A stretch of DNA of 64,000 nt from Microbacterium sp. Root553 (lineage in GTDB: Bacteria > Actinomycetota > Actinomycetes > Actinomycetales > Microbacteriaceae), in assembly GCF_001426995.1 (NCBI RefSeq), contig NZ_LMFY01000001.1, positions 1,578,470-1,642,469 on the forward strand, in the 5' to 3' direction. Numbering within the stretch: the stretch's first letter is position 1; every line of letters starts with the position of its first letter. Positions 18,518-26,572 of the stretch are shown piece by piece. Position numbers and translations under genes: made by a program. Below the pieces are notes generated by a model. That model saw only the letters and a program-made list of their open reading frames with translations, made no database searches and was not told the origin of the DNA.

Positions 18518-18862
18518 TCACTGGGTGAAGCCGCACTCCTCCACGTTGTCAGTGAGGATCTTCGTGGTCAGATCCTTCTCCTTCTCGTTCGCCTGCTTGT
18601 CCTCACCGTTCGCGATGTAGCCGAGGGTCTCATTGCTGAGGTCGGAGTCGACGAGCTTCTCGGCGAAGCACTGGGCGACGTCGTCGGTCACGACATCGCC
18701 GAGGCCCTGGTCTTCGTACACCTGCTGGATGCCATCGGCGACGTCATCGGCAGAGGGGCGCGAGGCGCCACCGCAGGCGGCGAGCGAGAAGGCGAGGGCC
18801 GCGATGGGCAGGGCCATGAGGATGCGGGAAGAAGTGCGCTGGGTGCGGTCGTTGAGGGTCAT
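18518..18862 (-). CDS. Small predicted lipoprotein
   Basis: 114 residues. A signal peptide with lipobox (LAFSLAAC, Cys at about 28) predicts attachment to the outer face of the membrane. The mature part is acidic and has paired cysteines (VAQCFAEKLV and VEECGFTQ) that could form a disulphide. It resembles the many short actinobacterial lipoproteins of unknown role. I start at the ATG at 18862, which lies 7 nt after TAGCGT, a leaderless promoter. It is divergent from the YbjQ gene. A long hairpin ends the unit. Confidence 0.78.
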   Translation of the reverse strand: MTLNDRTQRTSSRILMALPIAALAFSLAACGGASRPSADDVADGIQQVYEDQGLGDVVTDDVAQCFAEKLVDSDLSNETLGYIANGEDKQANEKEKDLTTKILTDNVEECGFTQ

Positions 18863-18970
18863 GGTCACGACGCTAGCGGCCCACAGGCAATTCATAGTGG
18901 GGGTTGCATGGGGAGGAGTCCCCACCTGCTCGTGCTGTGCCCGGCGCCCTCGCTCTGCCACGATGGCCTC

Positions 18971-19333
18971 ATGTTCATCGTGACGACCAACGACGTGCCG
19001 GGCTACCGCATCACCCAGGTGCTGGGCGAGGTGATGGGTCTGACCGTGCGGTCGACAGACTTCGGTCAGGGGTTCACCGCCGGATTCCGCTCGCTCGGCG
19101 GCGGCGAGATCCCCGAGTACACGCAGGTCATGTACGAGGCCCGCCAGGTGGTGATGCAGCGGATGTGGGATCAGTCCCTGCAGCGTGGCGGCAATGCGAT
19201 TGTCGCGATGCGGTTCGATGCGGGATCGATCGCGAACTTCACCGAGATCTGCGCGTACGGCACCGCCGTCGTGGTCGAGCCCCTCGCGCCGGCGGCTTCC
19301 GCGCCGCAGCCGCCGCAGCCGCAGCAGGCCTGA
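18971..19333 (+). CDS. YbjQ-family (DUF74) protein
   Basis: 120 residues. The YbjQ/UPF0145 domain fills residues 1-100 with TTNDVPGYRITQVLGEVMGL, ARQVVMQRM and GGNAIVAMRFDAG, the conserved landmarks. Members form pentameric rings and are sometimes called heavy-metal-binding, but no function is proven. A Pro/Gln-rich tail (QPPQPQQA) is appended. The ATG at 18971 is the only start that keeps the domain. It is convergent with the XRE operon. Confidence 0.85.
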   Translation: MFIVTTNDVPGYRITQVLGEVMGLTVRSTDFGQGFTAGFRSLGGGEIPEYTQVMYEARQVVMQRMWDQSLQRGGNAIVAMRFDAGSIANFTEICAYGTAVVVEPLAPAASAPQPPQPQQA

Positions 19334-19343
19334 CGCCGGCCGG

Positions 19344-19574
19344 CTAGGCGAGCACCAGCAGGTCGCCGACCTCGCAGGCGAGCGCGTCGCAGATCGCCCG
19401 AAGCGTGGAATAGCGGATCGCCCGCGCCCTGTCGTTCTTCAGCACCGACAGGTTGACGATGCTGACGCCCACGCGGGTGCTCAGCTCGGTGAGCGTCATG
19501 CCGCGTTCCGCGAGCAGCTCGTCGAGTCGGCAGTGGATGCCGGTGAGCTCGTCGTCGTTCTCCGCCGGGCTCAT
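19344..19574 (-). CDS. XRE-family helix-turn-helix regulator (YozG-like)
   Basis: 76 residues, a single Cro/C1-type domain (LDELLAERGMTLTELSTRVG then NLSVLKNDRARAIRYSTLRA). Its start overlaps the stop of the upstream DUF2975-type gene (ATGA). Such small regulators regularly accompany DUF2975 membrane proteins. It ends the four-gene operon and probably controls it, perhaps at the palindrome near 21651-21671; that target is inference. Confidence 0.88.
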   Translation of the reverse strand: MSPAENDDELTGIHCRLDELLAERGMTLTELSTRVGVSIVNLSVLKNDRARAIRYSTLRAICDALACEVGDLLVLA

Positions 19575-20347
19575 ACGAGGCCTCGGTTGTCGTCGGCGAG
19601 CATCTCGTTCTCTCGCTGCAGGGCGTCGCGTTCCTGCTGCAGGCGCAGCCCGTGGCGGAACACCGCGGCCAAGGCCGCGAGCATGAGCGCTCCCGCGAAC
19701 GGCAGCGGAGTCACCGTCAGCTGGTAGACCGACGGATACCACGCGTAGTCGTCGGGTGCGAAGACCTCGCGCAGCGCCGTCGTCGCGGCGATGCCCTGGA
19801 GCAGATCCGAGGCGATCCCGAACACGAGCACGGCGATCGCGCCGCCCGTGAGCGCCCGGGTGATCGTGCGGGAGAATCCGCGGCCCCGCACGGTGTTGAC
19901 GCAGATGAGCCACAGCATCACGACGGGAGTCGTCGCGAGCGCGAGACCGCTGATCCGCGCGGCTGCCGCGAGCAGTCGGAGTCCGAGCGAGGCGTTGGCG
20001 ACCGTGAAGTCCGAGAGCGACTCTGATCCGCACCGGAGCATCGCGGACGTGCCGTTCTCGTCGTCGGAGCAGGGGAGGTCGGCGGGCCAGGGCACGGAGA
20101 CGAGGGAGGTGCCGCCCAGCTCGGCCCAGTTCACCGTGAAGGCCTTGACGACGAAGATGACGAGGCTGACGGCTGAGAGGACGATCCACAGTCCCGTGAT
20201 CGCGAGAGTGGCGTCGAGCGCGATGGTTTTGCTGCCACGCAGTCGGCCGACGAGCACGATCAGGCCGATGATCACGGCGAACACTCCGAGCGCGATGCCC
20301 ATGTTCGCGAGGGATGAGTCGAGTGTCTCCGAACCGAACGTGAACAT
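19571..20347 (-). CDS. DUF2975-type membrane protein, paralogue 3
   Basis: 258 residues with about four hydrophobic segments (for example LANMGIALGVFAVIIGLIVL and ALATTPVVMLWLICVNTVRG), then GRGFSRTITRALTGGAIAVL. The C-terminus is FRHGLRLQQERDALQRENEM followed by LADDNRGLV, matching the tails of the two upstream proteins (FRQGIRLQKTNTALANDTKG, DRLQRDTDGLV). Between segments is a Cys-containing extracytoplasmic loop (DLPCSDDENGTSAMLRCGSE). Starts and stops overlap both neighbours. Function unknown; DUF2975 assignment is by organisation and context. Confidence 0.72.
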   Translation of the reverse strand: MFTFGSETLDSSLANMGIALGVFAVIIGLIVLVGRLRGSKTIALDATLAITGLWIVLSAVSLVIFVVKAFTVNWAELGGTSLVSVPWPADLPCSDDENGTSAMLRCGSESLSDFTVANASLGLRLLAAAARISGLALATTPVVMLWLICVNTVRGRGFSRTITRALTGGAIAVLVFGIASDLLQGIAATTALREVFAPDDYAWYPSVYQLTVTPLPFAGALMLAALAAVFRHGLRLQQERDALQRENEMLADDNRGLV

Positions 20348-20988
20348 CAGACGAGTCCCTTCGTGTCGTTCGCGAGCGCGGTGTTCGTCTTCTGCAGGCG
20401 GATGCCCTGGCGGAACGCCGCGGCGATGAGACCCACGGCGACACCGGTCGCGAAGATCGGCACGATCGACCAGAACTCGATCGGGTGCACGGGTCCGCCG
20501 CCCTCCAGGCCCACGGCCGCCGACACTCCGTTGAGGCCGACGTTCTCGAGCATCACGATCAGCATCGGCGCGAGCACCAGAGTCCATCCGATCGTGTCGA
20601 AGGCCCGGGCGTTCGAGCGCACGAAGAAGCGTCCGCGGAGGAAGTTCCCGGCGACGACCATGATCCCGACGATGACGATCAGCGGAGCGATCGCCCAGAG
20701 CGCCAGCGAGCCGATGATCGCCGCCGTCGACGCGGCATCCACCCCGGTCGCGAACACCATCGCGTGCTGCGCGATCCCCTGCACGGAGACCGCTCCGGAG
20801 TCGACCGTGGCGTCGATCGGCTGCTCATCGATGGGGATCGACCAGGCGATGCCCTGGTCTCGGAAGGTCGAGAGGACGCGGAGGACCGTGCTGATCGCCG
20901 TGACGATCACGGCGGCGGCGCCGAAGAGGATGACGGTGATCGCGTCGGCGCTCTGCGACCTGGTGGGAGTCGTCGCGAGCCCGCTCAT
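20347..20988 (-). CDS. DUF2975-type membrane protein, paralogue 2
   Basis: 213 residues with four predicted membrane segments (ITVILFGAAAVIVTAISTVL, IIGSLALWAIAPLIVIVGIM, TIGWTLVLAPMLIVMLENVG, FWSIVPIFATGVAVGLIAAA). A GRFFVRSNARAFDTIG motif corresponds to the (G/R)xxFSxxN motif of DUF2975 proteins. The tail ALANDTKGLV matches its neighbours. It is translationally coupled at both ends by ATGA overlaps. Likely a homologue of the flanking genes after tandem duplication. Confidence 0.73.
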   Translation of the reverse strand: MSGLATTPTRSQSADAITVILFGAAAVIVTAISTVLRVLSTFRDQGIAWSIPIDEQPIDATVDSGAVSVQGIAQHAMVFATGVDAASTAAIIGSLALWAIAPLIVIVGIMVVAGNFLRGRFFVRSNARAFDTIGWTLVLAPMLIVMLENVGLNGVSAAVGLEGGGPVHPIEFWSIVPIFATGVAVGLIAAAFRQGIRLQKTNTALANDTKGLV

Positions 20989-21608
20989 CAGACGAGGCCG
21001 TCCGTGTCGCGCTGCAGGCGGTCGCCGATCACGAAGACCGTGCTGATCAGGGCGAGCACGAAGCCCGCGAGCACGAAGGTGAAGGGCTCGACGCTGATCA
21101 CCGCGTTCTCGACTCCGTTGCCGGTGATGCGGGCGACGGTCGCGTTGGCGAGCATGTTGTCGAAGAAGCGCACTGCGGCGAAGCCGAAGAGTCCGGTGAC
21201 TCCGGCCGTCGCGACGAGGGCGGTGTTGCGACCGCTGAAGACGCGGCCGGCGAGCACGCTCCGAGCCAGCAGGATGAGGCATCCGATCACGATGACGATG
21301 GTCAGGATCTGCGCGATCTGCGCGATGATGCCGGGCACGATCGCGATCATCGGCAGCTCAGGCGCCGTGATGACGGCGCTGTCGAGGCCGACCGAGATGC
21401 TGTCCCCGGTGCTGAGCGGCAGGTCGACCGGCGTCTTCGAGCCGATGAACTCGACGAGGACGGGGACGTCGACGCCGCGGGCGAGTTCGATGATCCGGAT
21501 GATCGAGAACACCGTGATGTAGGCGGCGATCGCGACGCCGGCGATGCAGAAGCCGATCAGCGCTCCCCTGTCGCCGAGGGAGATCGCGCGGGTCTTCGTC
21601 GAGGTCAT
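20988..21608 (-). CDS. DUF2975-type membrane protein, paralogue 1
   Basis: 206 residues, first gene of the operon. It has four membrane segments (IGFCIAGVAIAAYITVFSII, IIAQIAQILTIVIVIGCLIL, TALVATAGVTGLFGFAAVRF, FTFVLAGFVLALISTVFVIG), a GRVFSGRNTALV motif and the DRLQRDTDGLV tail shared with the next two proteins. Two adjacent ATGs exist; AAGGAG at 21620-21615 is 6 nt from the one at 21608, which I use. A strong AT-rich control region lies upstream. Biochemical role unknown. Confidence 0.75.
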   Translation of the reverse strand: MTSTKTRAISLGDRGALIGFCIAGVAIAAYITVFSIIRIIELARGVDVPVLVEFIGSKTPVDLPLSTGDSISVGLDSAVITAPELPMIAIVPGIIAQIAQILTIVIVIGCLILLARSVLAGRVFSGRNTALVATAGVTGLFGFAAVRFFDNMLANATVARITGNGVENAVISVEPFTFVLAGFVLALISTVFVIGDRLQRDTDGLV

Positions 21609-21622
21609 CATCCACTCCTTAT

Positions 21623-21671
21623 CGTTGATCGTTATTACCGATAATCGTTAACATATCGACTGTCGATATGT
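21623..21671 (-). promoter_or_regulatory. Promoter/operator region of the DUF2975-XRE operon
   Basis: An unusually AT-rich patch. ACATATCGAC and GTCGATATGT (21651-21671) form a perfect 10-bp palindrome around one T. Just inside it CGTTATTACCGATAATCG (21630-21647) is a second imperfect dyad. The AAGGAG ribosome site follows downstream. The size and symmetry suit a dimeric repressor such as the XRE protein of the operon; PadR-type repressors also bind similar ATATCGA dyads. Confidence 0.5.
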
Positions 21672-21836
21672 ACGTCAACCCCGCCCGCATCCGCGGCGCT
21701 GCGAGGGGCCGTCACGCCGCTATGCCGACGGCGAACACGGGCATACTGCCTCCGCACGGTGGTTACTCTCGATGTACAGGCGCGGAGACCGTCGAGGGAT
21801 CCTCGCTTCGCCCCAGTGCGAATAAGGAGTCACAGC

Positions 21837-24362
21837 ATGTTCGAGAGATTCACGGACCGAGCCCGTCGAGTGGTCGTCCTCGCCCAAGAAGAGGCGAAGA
21901 TGCTCAACCACAACTACATCGGCACCGAGCACATCCTGCTCGGCCTCATCCACGAGGGTGAGGGTGTCGCAGCCAAGGCACTCGAAAGCCTCGGCATCTC
22001 CCTTGACGCCGTCCGCGAGCAGGTTCAGGACATCATCGGACAGGGTCAGCAGCAGCCCACCGGTCACATCCCGTTCACGCCGCGCGCCAAGAAGGTGCTC
22101 GAGCTCAGCCTCCGCGAGGCTCTGCAGCTCGGTCACAACTACATCGGCACCGAGCACATCCTGCTCGGTCTCATCCGCGAGGGCGAGGGTGTCGCAGCCC
22201 AGGTCCTGGTCAAGCTCGGCGCCGACCTCAACAAGGTCCGCCAGCAGGTCATCCAGCTCCTCTCCGGAGCACCGGGACGCGAGCCCGCCGCCGTCGGTGC
22301 GCAGTCGAACGACACCCCGAGCGCCCAGGGCGGCTCGCAGGTGCTCGACCAGTTCGGCCGCAACCTCACGCAGGCCGCGCGCGACAACAAGCTCGACCCG
22401 GTGATCGGGCGCGAGAAGGAGATCGAGCGGGTCATGCAGATCCTGTCTCGTCGCTCCAAGAACAACCCCGTCCTCATCGGCGAGCCCGGCGTCGGCAAGA
22501 CCGCCGTCGTCGAGGGCCTCGCTCAGGCGATCGTCAAGGGCGATGTGCCCGAGACGCTGAAGGACAAGCAGCTCTATTCGCTCGACCTCGGCTCGCTCAT
22601 CGCCGGATCCCGCTACCGCGGTGACTTCGAGGAGCGCCTCAAGAAGGTCACCAAGGAGATCCGCACGCGCGGCGACATCATCGTCTTCATCGACGAGATC
22701 CACACCCTCGTGGGTGCGGGTGCCGCCGAAGGCGCGATCGACGCGGCGAGCATCCTCAAGCCGCTGCTCGCCCGTGGAGAGCTCCAGACCATCGGTGCCA
22801 CCACGCTCGACGAGTACCGCAAGCACTTCGAGAAGGATGCCGCTCTCGAGCGCCGCTTCCAGTCGATCCAGGTGAACGAGCCGAGCCTCCCTCACACGAT
22901 CAACATCCTCAAGGGACTGCGCGACCGGTACGAGGCGCACCACAAGGTGCAGATCACCGACGGCGCCATCGTCGCGGCCTCGAACCTCGCCGACCGTTAC
23001 GTGTCGGACCGGTTCCTGCCCGACAAGGCCATCGACCTGATCGACGAGGCCGGCGCCCGCCTGCGACTGTCGATCCTGTCGTCGCCGCCGGAGCTGCGCG
23101 AGTTCGACGAGAAGATCGCCAAGGTCCGCGAGCAGAAGGAAGTCGCCTCCGAGGACCAGGACTTCGAGAAGGCCGCATCGCTGCGCGACGAGGAGAAGAG
23201 CCTCCTCGCGGAGCGCCTCCGCCTCGAGAAGCAGTGGCGCTCGGGTGACGTCGCGACCGCTGCGGTCGTCGACGAGGGTCTGATCGCCGAGGTGCTCGCA
23301 CAGGCCACCGGCATCCCGGTCTTCAAGCTGACGGAAGAGGAGTCCTCGCGACTCGTCTTCATGGAGAAGGCGCTGCACCAGCGCGTCATCGGTCAGGAGG
23401 AGGCCATCGCGGCACTCTCCAAGACCATCCGTCGTCAGCGCGCCGGCCTCAAGGACCCGAAGCGTCCCTCGGGCTCGTTCATCTTCGCCGGCCCCACGGG
23501 CGTCGGAAAGACCGAGCTCGCCAAGGCGCTCGCCGAGTTCCTGTTCGACGACGAGGCCGCTCTCATCTCGCTCGACATGAGCGAGTTCGGTGAGAAGCAC
23601 ACCGTCTCCCGTCTGTTCGGTGCCCCTCCCGGGTTCGTCGGATTCGAAGAGGGTGGCCAGCTCACCGAGAAGGTGCGTCGTAAGCCGTTCAGCGTGGTGC
23701 TGTTCGACGAGATCGAGAAGGCCCACCCGGACATCTTCAACTCGCTCCTGCAGATCCTCGAAGAGGGTCGTCTGACCGACGGTCAGGGACGCATGATCGA
23801 CTTCAAGAACACCGTCATCATCATGACCACCAACCTCGGTGCTCGTGACATCGCGGGCGGTCCGGTCGGCTTCCAGATCGAGGGCGTCAACTCGACCAGC
23901 TACGAGCGGATGAAGGGCAAGGTCAACGAGGAGCTCAAGCGCAACTTCAAGCCCGAGTTCCTCAACCGTGTCGACGACATCATCGTGTTCCCGCAGCTGT
24001 CGAAGAGCGAGCTCGTGCAGATCGTCGATCTGTTCACGAAGCGGCTCGGAGAGCGTCTGCTCGACCGTGACATGACGATCGAGCTCTCGCAGACGGCCAA
24101 GGAGCGTCTCATCGAGATCGGGTTCGATCCGGCACTCGGTGCCCGCCCGCTGCGTCGCGCGATGCAGCACGAGGTCGAGGACCGCCTGTCGGAGAAGATC
24201 CTGCACGGCGAGCTCAACCCCGGCGACCACGTGAAGGTCGATGCGAAGGACGGCGAGTTCCTGTTCGAGCACGGTCCCCGTGGCGAGAAGGTCGCGGTCG
24301 GCGTGAACACCGGCGGAGAGATCTCGGCCACCCCCGACCTGGCGGTCGCCAGCGGGGAGTGA
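21837..24362 (+). CDS. clpC: ATP-dependent Clp protease ATP-binding subunit ClpC
   Basis: 841 residues, full-length AAA+ unfoldase that delivers substrates to ClpP1P2. Two N-terminal Clp_N repeats are visible (two copies of [14 protein letters not shown], about residues 23 and 100). AAA1 Walker A GEPGVGKT is near 218, a UVR/middle region ([20 protein letters not shown]) near 430, and AAA2 Walker A GPTGVGKT near 552. The C-terminal ClpB_D2 domain ends with [15 protein letters not shown]. The ATG at 21837 has AAGGAG 8 nt upstream. A terminator follows, so it is probably monocistronic. Assignment secure. Confidence 0.97.
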   Translation: MFERFTDRARRVVVLAQEEAKMLNHNYIGTEHILLGLIHEGEGVAAKALESLGISLDAVREQVQDIIGQGQQQPTGHIPFTPRAKKVLELSLREALQLGHNYIGTEHILLGLIREGEGVAAQVLVKLGADLNKVRQQVIQLLSGAPGREPAAVGAQSNDTPSAQGGSQVLDQFGRNLTQAARDNKLDPVIGREKEIERVMQILSRRSKNNPVLIGEPGVGKTAVVEGLAQAIVKGDVPETLKDKQLYSLDLGSLIAGSRYRGDFEERLKKVTKEIRTRGDIIVFIDEIHTLVGAGAAEGAIDAASILKPLLARGELQTIGATTLDEYRKHFEKDAALERRFQSIQVNEPSLPHTINILKGLRDRYEAHHKVQITDGAIVAASNLADRYVSDRFLPDKAIDLIDEAGARLRLSILSSPPELREFDEKIAKVREQKEVASEDQDFEKAASLRDEEKSLLAERLRLEKQWRSGDVATAAVVDEGLIAEVLAQATGIPVFKLTEEESSRLVFMEKALHQRVIGQEEAIAALSKTIRRQRAGLKDPKRPSGSFIFAGPTGVGKTELAKALAEFLFDDEAALISLDMSEFGEKHTVSRLFGAPPGFVGFEEGGQLTEKVRRKPFSVVLFDEIEKAHPDIFNSLLQILEEGRLTDGQGRMIDFKNTVIIMTTNLGARDIAGGPVGFQIEGVNSTSYERMKGKVNEELKRNFKPEFLNRVDDIIVFPQLSKSELVQIVDLFTKRLGERLLDRDMTIELSQTAKERLIEIGFDPALGARPLRRAMQHEVEDRLSEKILHGELNPGDHVKVDAKDGEFLFEHGPRGEKVAVGVNTGGEISATPDLAVASGE

Positions 24363-24377
24363 TCCCGGTCTGAATCG

Positions 24378-24410
24378 GAAGGGGCGGATGCGAGCTGCAT
24401 CCGCCCCTTC
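24378..24410 (+). terminator. clpC terminator
   Basis: 14-bp perfect stem (GAAGGGGCGGATGC and complement) with a 5-nt loop, 15 nt after the clpC stop, ending in TTC. Confidence 0.75.
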
Positions 24411-24485
24411 TGCGTGTCCGGGGGGGTTCTCGGCGCTCCGCGCGGACTCAGGGTCTCGGGGGTGGCGGGTTCTAGGCTTGACGAC

Positions 24486-24989
24486 GTGAGTGAGTACATC
24501 GTCCGTCCGGCGCGCAGCGCGGACATCGTCGGCATCCGCAACCTGCTGCAGCCGATGGTCGAGCAGCGGATCCTCCTCGGCAAGGATCTCGCCGTCCTCT
24601 ACGGCGCGGTGCAGGAGTTCGTCGTGGCCGAAGCCGACGGGGAACTGATCGGGTGCGGTGCACTGCACGTGTTCTGGGAGGACCTCGGCGAGGTGCGCAC
24701 TCTGCTCGTCCGAGAGGACTGGCTGCACCACGGCGTCGGCGGAGCCATCGTGGGGCATCTCGAAGACCAGGCGCGGGTGCTCGGTCTCAGCCGGCTGTTC
24801 TGCCTCACGTTCGAGGTCGATTTCTTCGGGCGTCGTGGTTACACGCCCATCGGCGAGCAGGTCGTCGACTCCGATGTGTACTCGCAGCTGCTGCGCAGCG
24901 GGGATGCGGGAGTCGAGGAGTTCCTCGACCTCGCCCACGTCAAGCCGAACACGCTCGGCAACACCAGGATGCTCAAGGCCCTCAACTAA
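24486..24989 (+). CDS. argA: Amino-acid N-acetyltransferase (short ArgA-type N-acetylglutamate synthase)
   Basis: 167-residue GNAT protein resembling the short mycobacterial ArgA that makes N-acetylglutamate for arginine synthesis. Recognisable blocks are VQEFVVAEADGELIGCGALH, LGEVRTLLVREDWLHHGVGG (acetyl-CoA loop) and EFLDLAHVKPNTLGNTRML at the end. The GTG at 24486 stands 7 nt after TAGGCT (24473-24478), a leaderless pattern, and no ribosome site is needed. The next gene starts 10 nt after the stop. It differs from the long AAK-GNAT ArgA of enterobacteria. Confidence 0.86.
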   Translation: MSEYIVRPARSADIVGIRNLLQPMVEQRILLGKDLAVLYGAVQEFVVAEADGELIGCGALHVFWEDLGEVRTLLVREDWLHHGVGGAIVGHLEDQARVLGLSRLFCLTFEVDFFGRRGYTPIGEQVVDSDVYSQLLRSGDAGVEEFLDLAHVKPNTLGNTRMLKALN

Positions 24990-24998
24990 CCTGGGATC

Positions 24999-25655
24999 AT
25001 GCCCCGTCAGTCCGCCGCCGTCTACCGTCGTCGGCGTCTGGTGACCCTCGTCGCGGTGATCCTGCTCCTGGCGGTGATCGCCGCCGCCGTGTGGGCCCTG
25101 GTCGCTCGTCCGTGGGCGAGTGCGACGGATGCCGGGCCGGCGCCGACCTCGTCGGCGACCGCCGGCGCGACGCCGTCGGCCTCGCCGGACGCGACCCCGT
25201 CGGAGTCGCCCGCACCCGAGCCGTCGGCGGAGGAATCGCCGGGGCTCGTCGCGTGCGAGGCGGGCGATGTCGAGGTCGCCGCCGTCACGGACGCCGAGTC
25301 CTACCCGGCCGGTGTCCTGCCGCAGCTGTCGATCTCGCTGACGAACCGCGGCTCGACGGACTGCGCGATCGACGTCGGGTCGACGACGCAGCGATTCACC
25401 GTGTCGAGCGGCTCCGACGTGTGGTGGACATCGACCGACTGCCAGGAGAACCCGAGCAGCATGATCGCCACCCTCGCCGCGGGCGCCACCGTGACGAGCA
25501 AGGTGCCGGTGACCTGGGATCGCACCCGGTCGAGCGTCGAGACCTGCGCGGACGAGAACCGTCCGCGCGCTCCCGGAGGTGGAGCCTCGTACCACGTGTC
25601 GGTCGAGATCGGCGGCTTCAAGGGCGCGAGCACCGCTCAGATCCTGCTCTACTGA
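24999..25655 (+). CDS. Membrane-anchored secreted protein of unknown function
   Basis: 218 residues. A basic N-terminus (RQSAAVYRRRRL) and one membrane segment (VTLVAVILLLAVIAAAVWAL) are followed by a Ser/Pro/Thr-rich linker of about 45 residues and a folded C-terminal domain with several Cys (ACEAGD, TDCAID, TDCQEN, ETCADE). The layout resembles actinobacterial surface proteins with a DUF4232-like beta-sandwich, but I cannot assign a family firmly. TAACCT (24987-24992) lies 6 nt before the ATG, so it may have its own leaderless promoter inside the end of argA. Confidence 0.75.
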   Translation: MPRQSAAVYRRRRLVTLVAVILLLAVIAAAVWALVARPWASATDAGPAPTSSATAGATPSASPDATPSESPAPEPSAEESPGLVACEAGDVEVAAVTDAESYPAGVLPQLSISLTNRGSTDCAIDVGSTTQRFTVSSGSDVWWTSTDCQENPSSMIATLAAGATVTSKVPVTWDRTRSSVETCADENRPRAPGGGASYHVSVEIGGFKGASTAQILLY

Positions 25656-26023
25656 GCGGCCAGGCGCGTCGCTGGTCGGGTGCGGCAGTGGCCGAAGGTC
25701 TCGAATACCGACCTGCACTCAGTTTCGGGCTGACACTGTCCGATATTTGGGATACCATTGGGGTGACCCTCGCAGACTTGCGGCGCATGCCATCCCCAAT
25801 GGCGTCGAGCTCAGCGTCCCCAGCGCTTCGACATGCCGCCCGAGGGTCCGAGGGCCCTCCCGAGTACCCCAGTCCCCAATGGATGACTCGAGAGGGCCCC
25901 ACTTCTTGCCCTTCGCGGTGTGAGCGTCGTGCCGCCGCGATGTCGGTGCCGTGCCGCCGCGATGTCGGTGCCGTGCCGCCGCGATGTCGGTGCCGTGCCG
26001 CCGCGATGTCGGTGCCGGCTGAA
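25656..26023. other. Non-coding interval with short inverted motifs
   Basis: No convincing gene. It contains CCATTGGGG near 25757 and two inverted copies CCCCAATGG near 25793 and 25874, plus GAGGGTCCGAGGGCCCTCCC around 25850. A 22-bp tandem array occupies its right end. Base composition around 25735-25770 is lower in GC than the flanks. Confidence 0.5.
25929..26016. repeat. Four perfect tandem copies of a 22-bp unit
   Basis: Unit GTGCCGCCGCGATGTCGGTG plus CC, repeated exactly four times with no mismatches. The array ends 8 nt before the TATGCT -10 box of the next gene, so the -35 region of that promoter lies inside the last copy. Confidence 0.95.
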
Positions 26024-26035
26024 TATGCTGGATGC

Positions 26036-26455
26036 ATGGCAGCGAAGAAGGCGAAGTCCGCGAAGTCGGCGAAGAAGAAGCCCGCACCCGAGGATTTCCG
26101 GTCGGAGGCGCTCGCGCAGGCGCTGGAGAAGCAGGACATCGCCGCTGTCGCCCTGGCACTGCGTCACGGGGTCACGGTCGTACCCCTGGTGAAGCCGGGG
26201 GCGCGAGACAACCCGCTCGACAGCGGCGAGGTGTGGACGTATCGCGATCCGAACTCCGGCGATCTGGCGCTGCTCCTGTTCAGCGACGCCCGGAACAAGC
26301 CCGACAATCTGCCGCCAGGCGTGGGCATCTACACGGCGGACTGGCTGCGCGCGTTCCTCGGCACGCACCCGATCACGACCGTGTTCCTCGACATCGCGGG
26401 ACCGCATCCGATGCAGGCCTCGCCCGACGAGATCCTGAAAGCTCTCGAGGCCTGA
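26036..26455 (+). CDS. SseB N-terminal-domain-like protein
   Basis: 139 residues. A lysine-rich leader (AAKKAKSAKSAKKKPAPEDF) precedes a single domain (ALEKQDIAAVALALRHGVTV, then GDLALLLFSDARNKP and AFLGTHPITTVFLDIAGPHP) resembling the SseB N-terminal domain found in small actinobacterial proteins. Function unknown. The ATG at 26036 lies 6 nt after TATGCT (26024-26029), indicating a leaderless transcript. A perfect 22-bp tandem array abuts the promoter. The gene is followed by repeat cluster 5. Confidence 0.75.
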   Translation: MAAKKAKSAKSAKKKPAPEDFRSEALAQALEKQDIAAVALALRHGVTVVPLVKPGARDNPLDSGEVWTYRDPNSGDLALLLFSDARNKPDNLPPGVGIYTADWLRAFLGTHPITTVFLDIAGPHPMQASPDEILKALEA

Positions 26456-26572
26456 TCCCGGGCGCACTGCTGCGGGCCCTGTAGCGCGTGTGTGCCCGCC
26501 CGCGTCAGCCGCCGGTGCGCGTGGTCGGCGCCTCGCCCGTCAGGTGCGTTGGCGCTTTCGCGCGTGCGGTCC

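Noticed and set aside
21720..25718. 1332-residue minus-strand open frame
   Set aside because: It is the antisense shadow of clpC and argA, a common effect of high GC; its translation is acidic and Leu/Arg-rich without domains.
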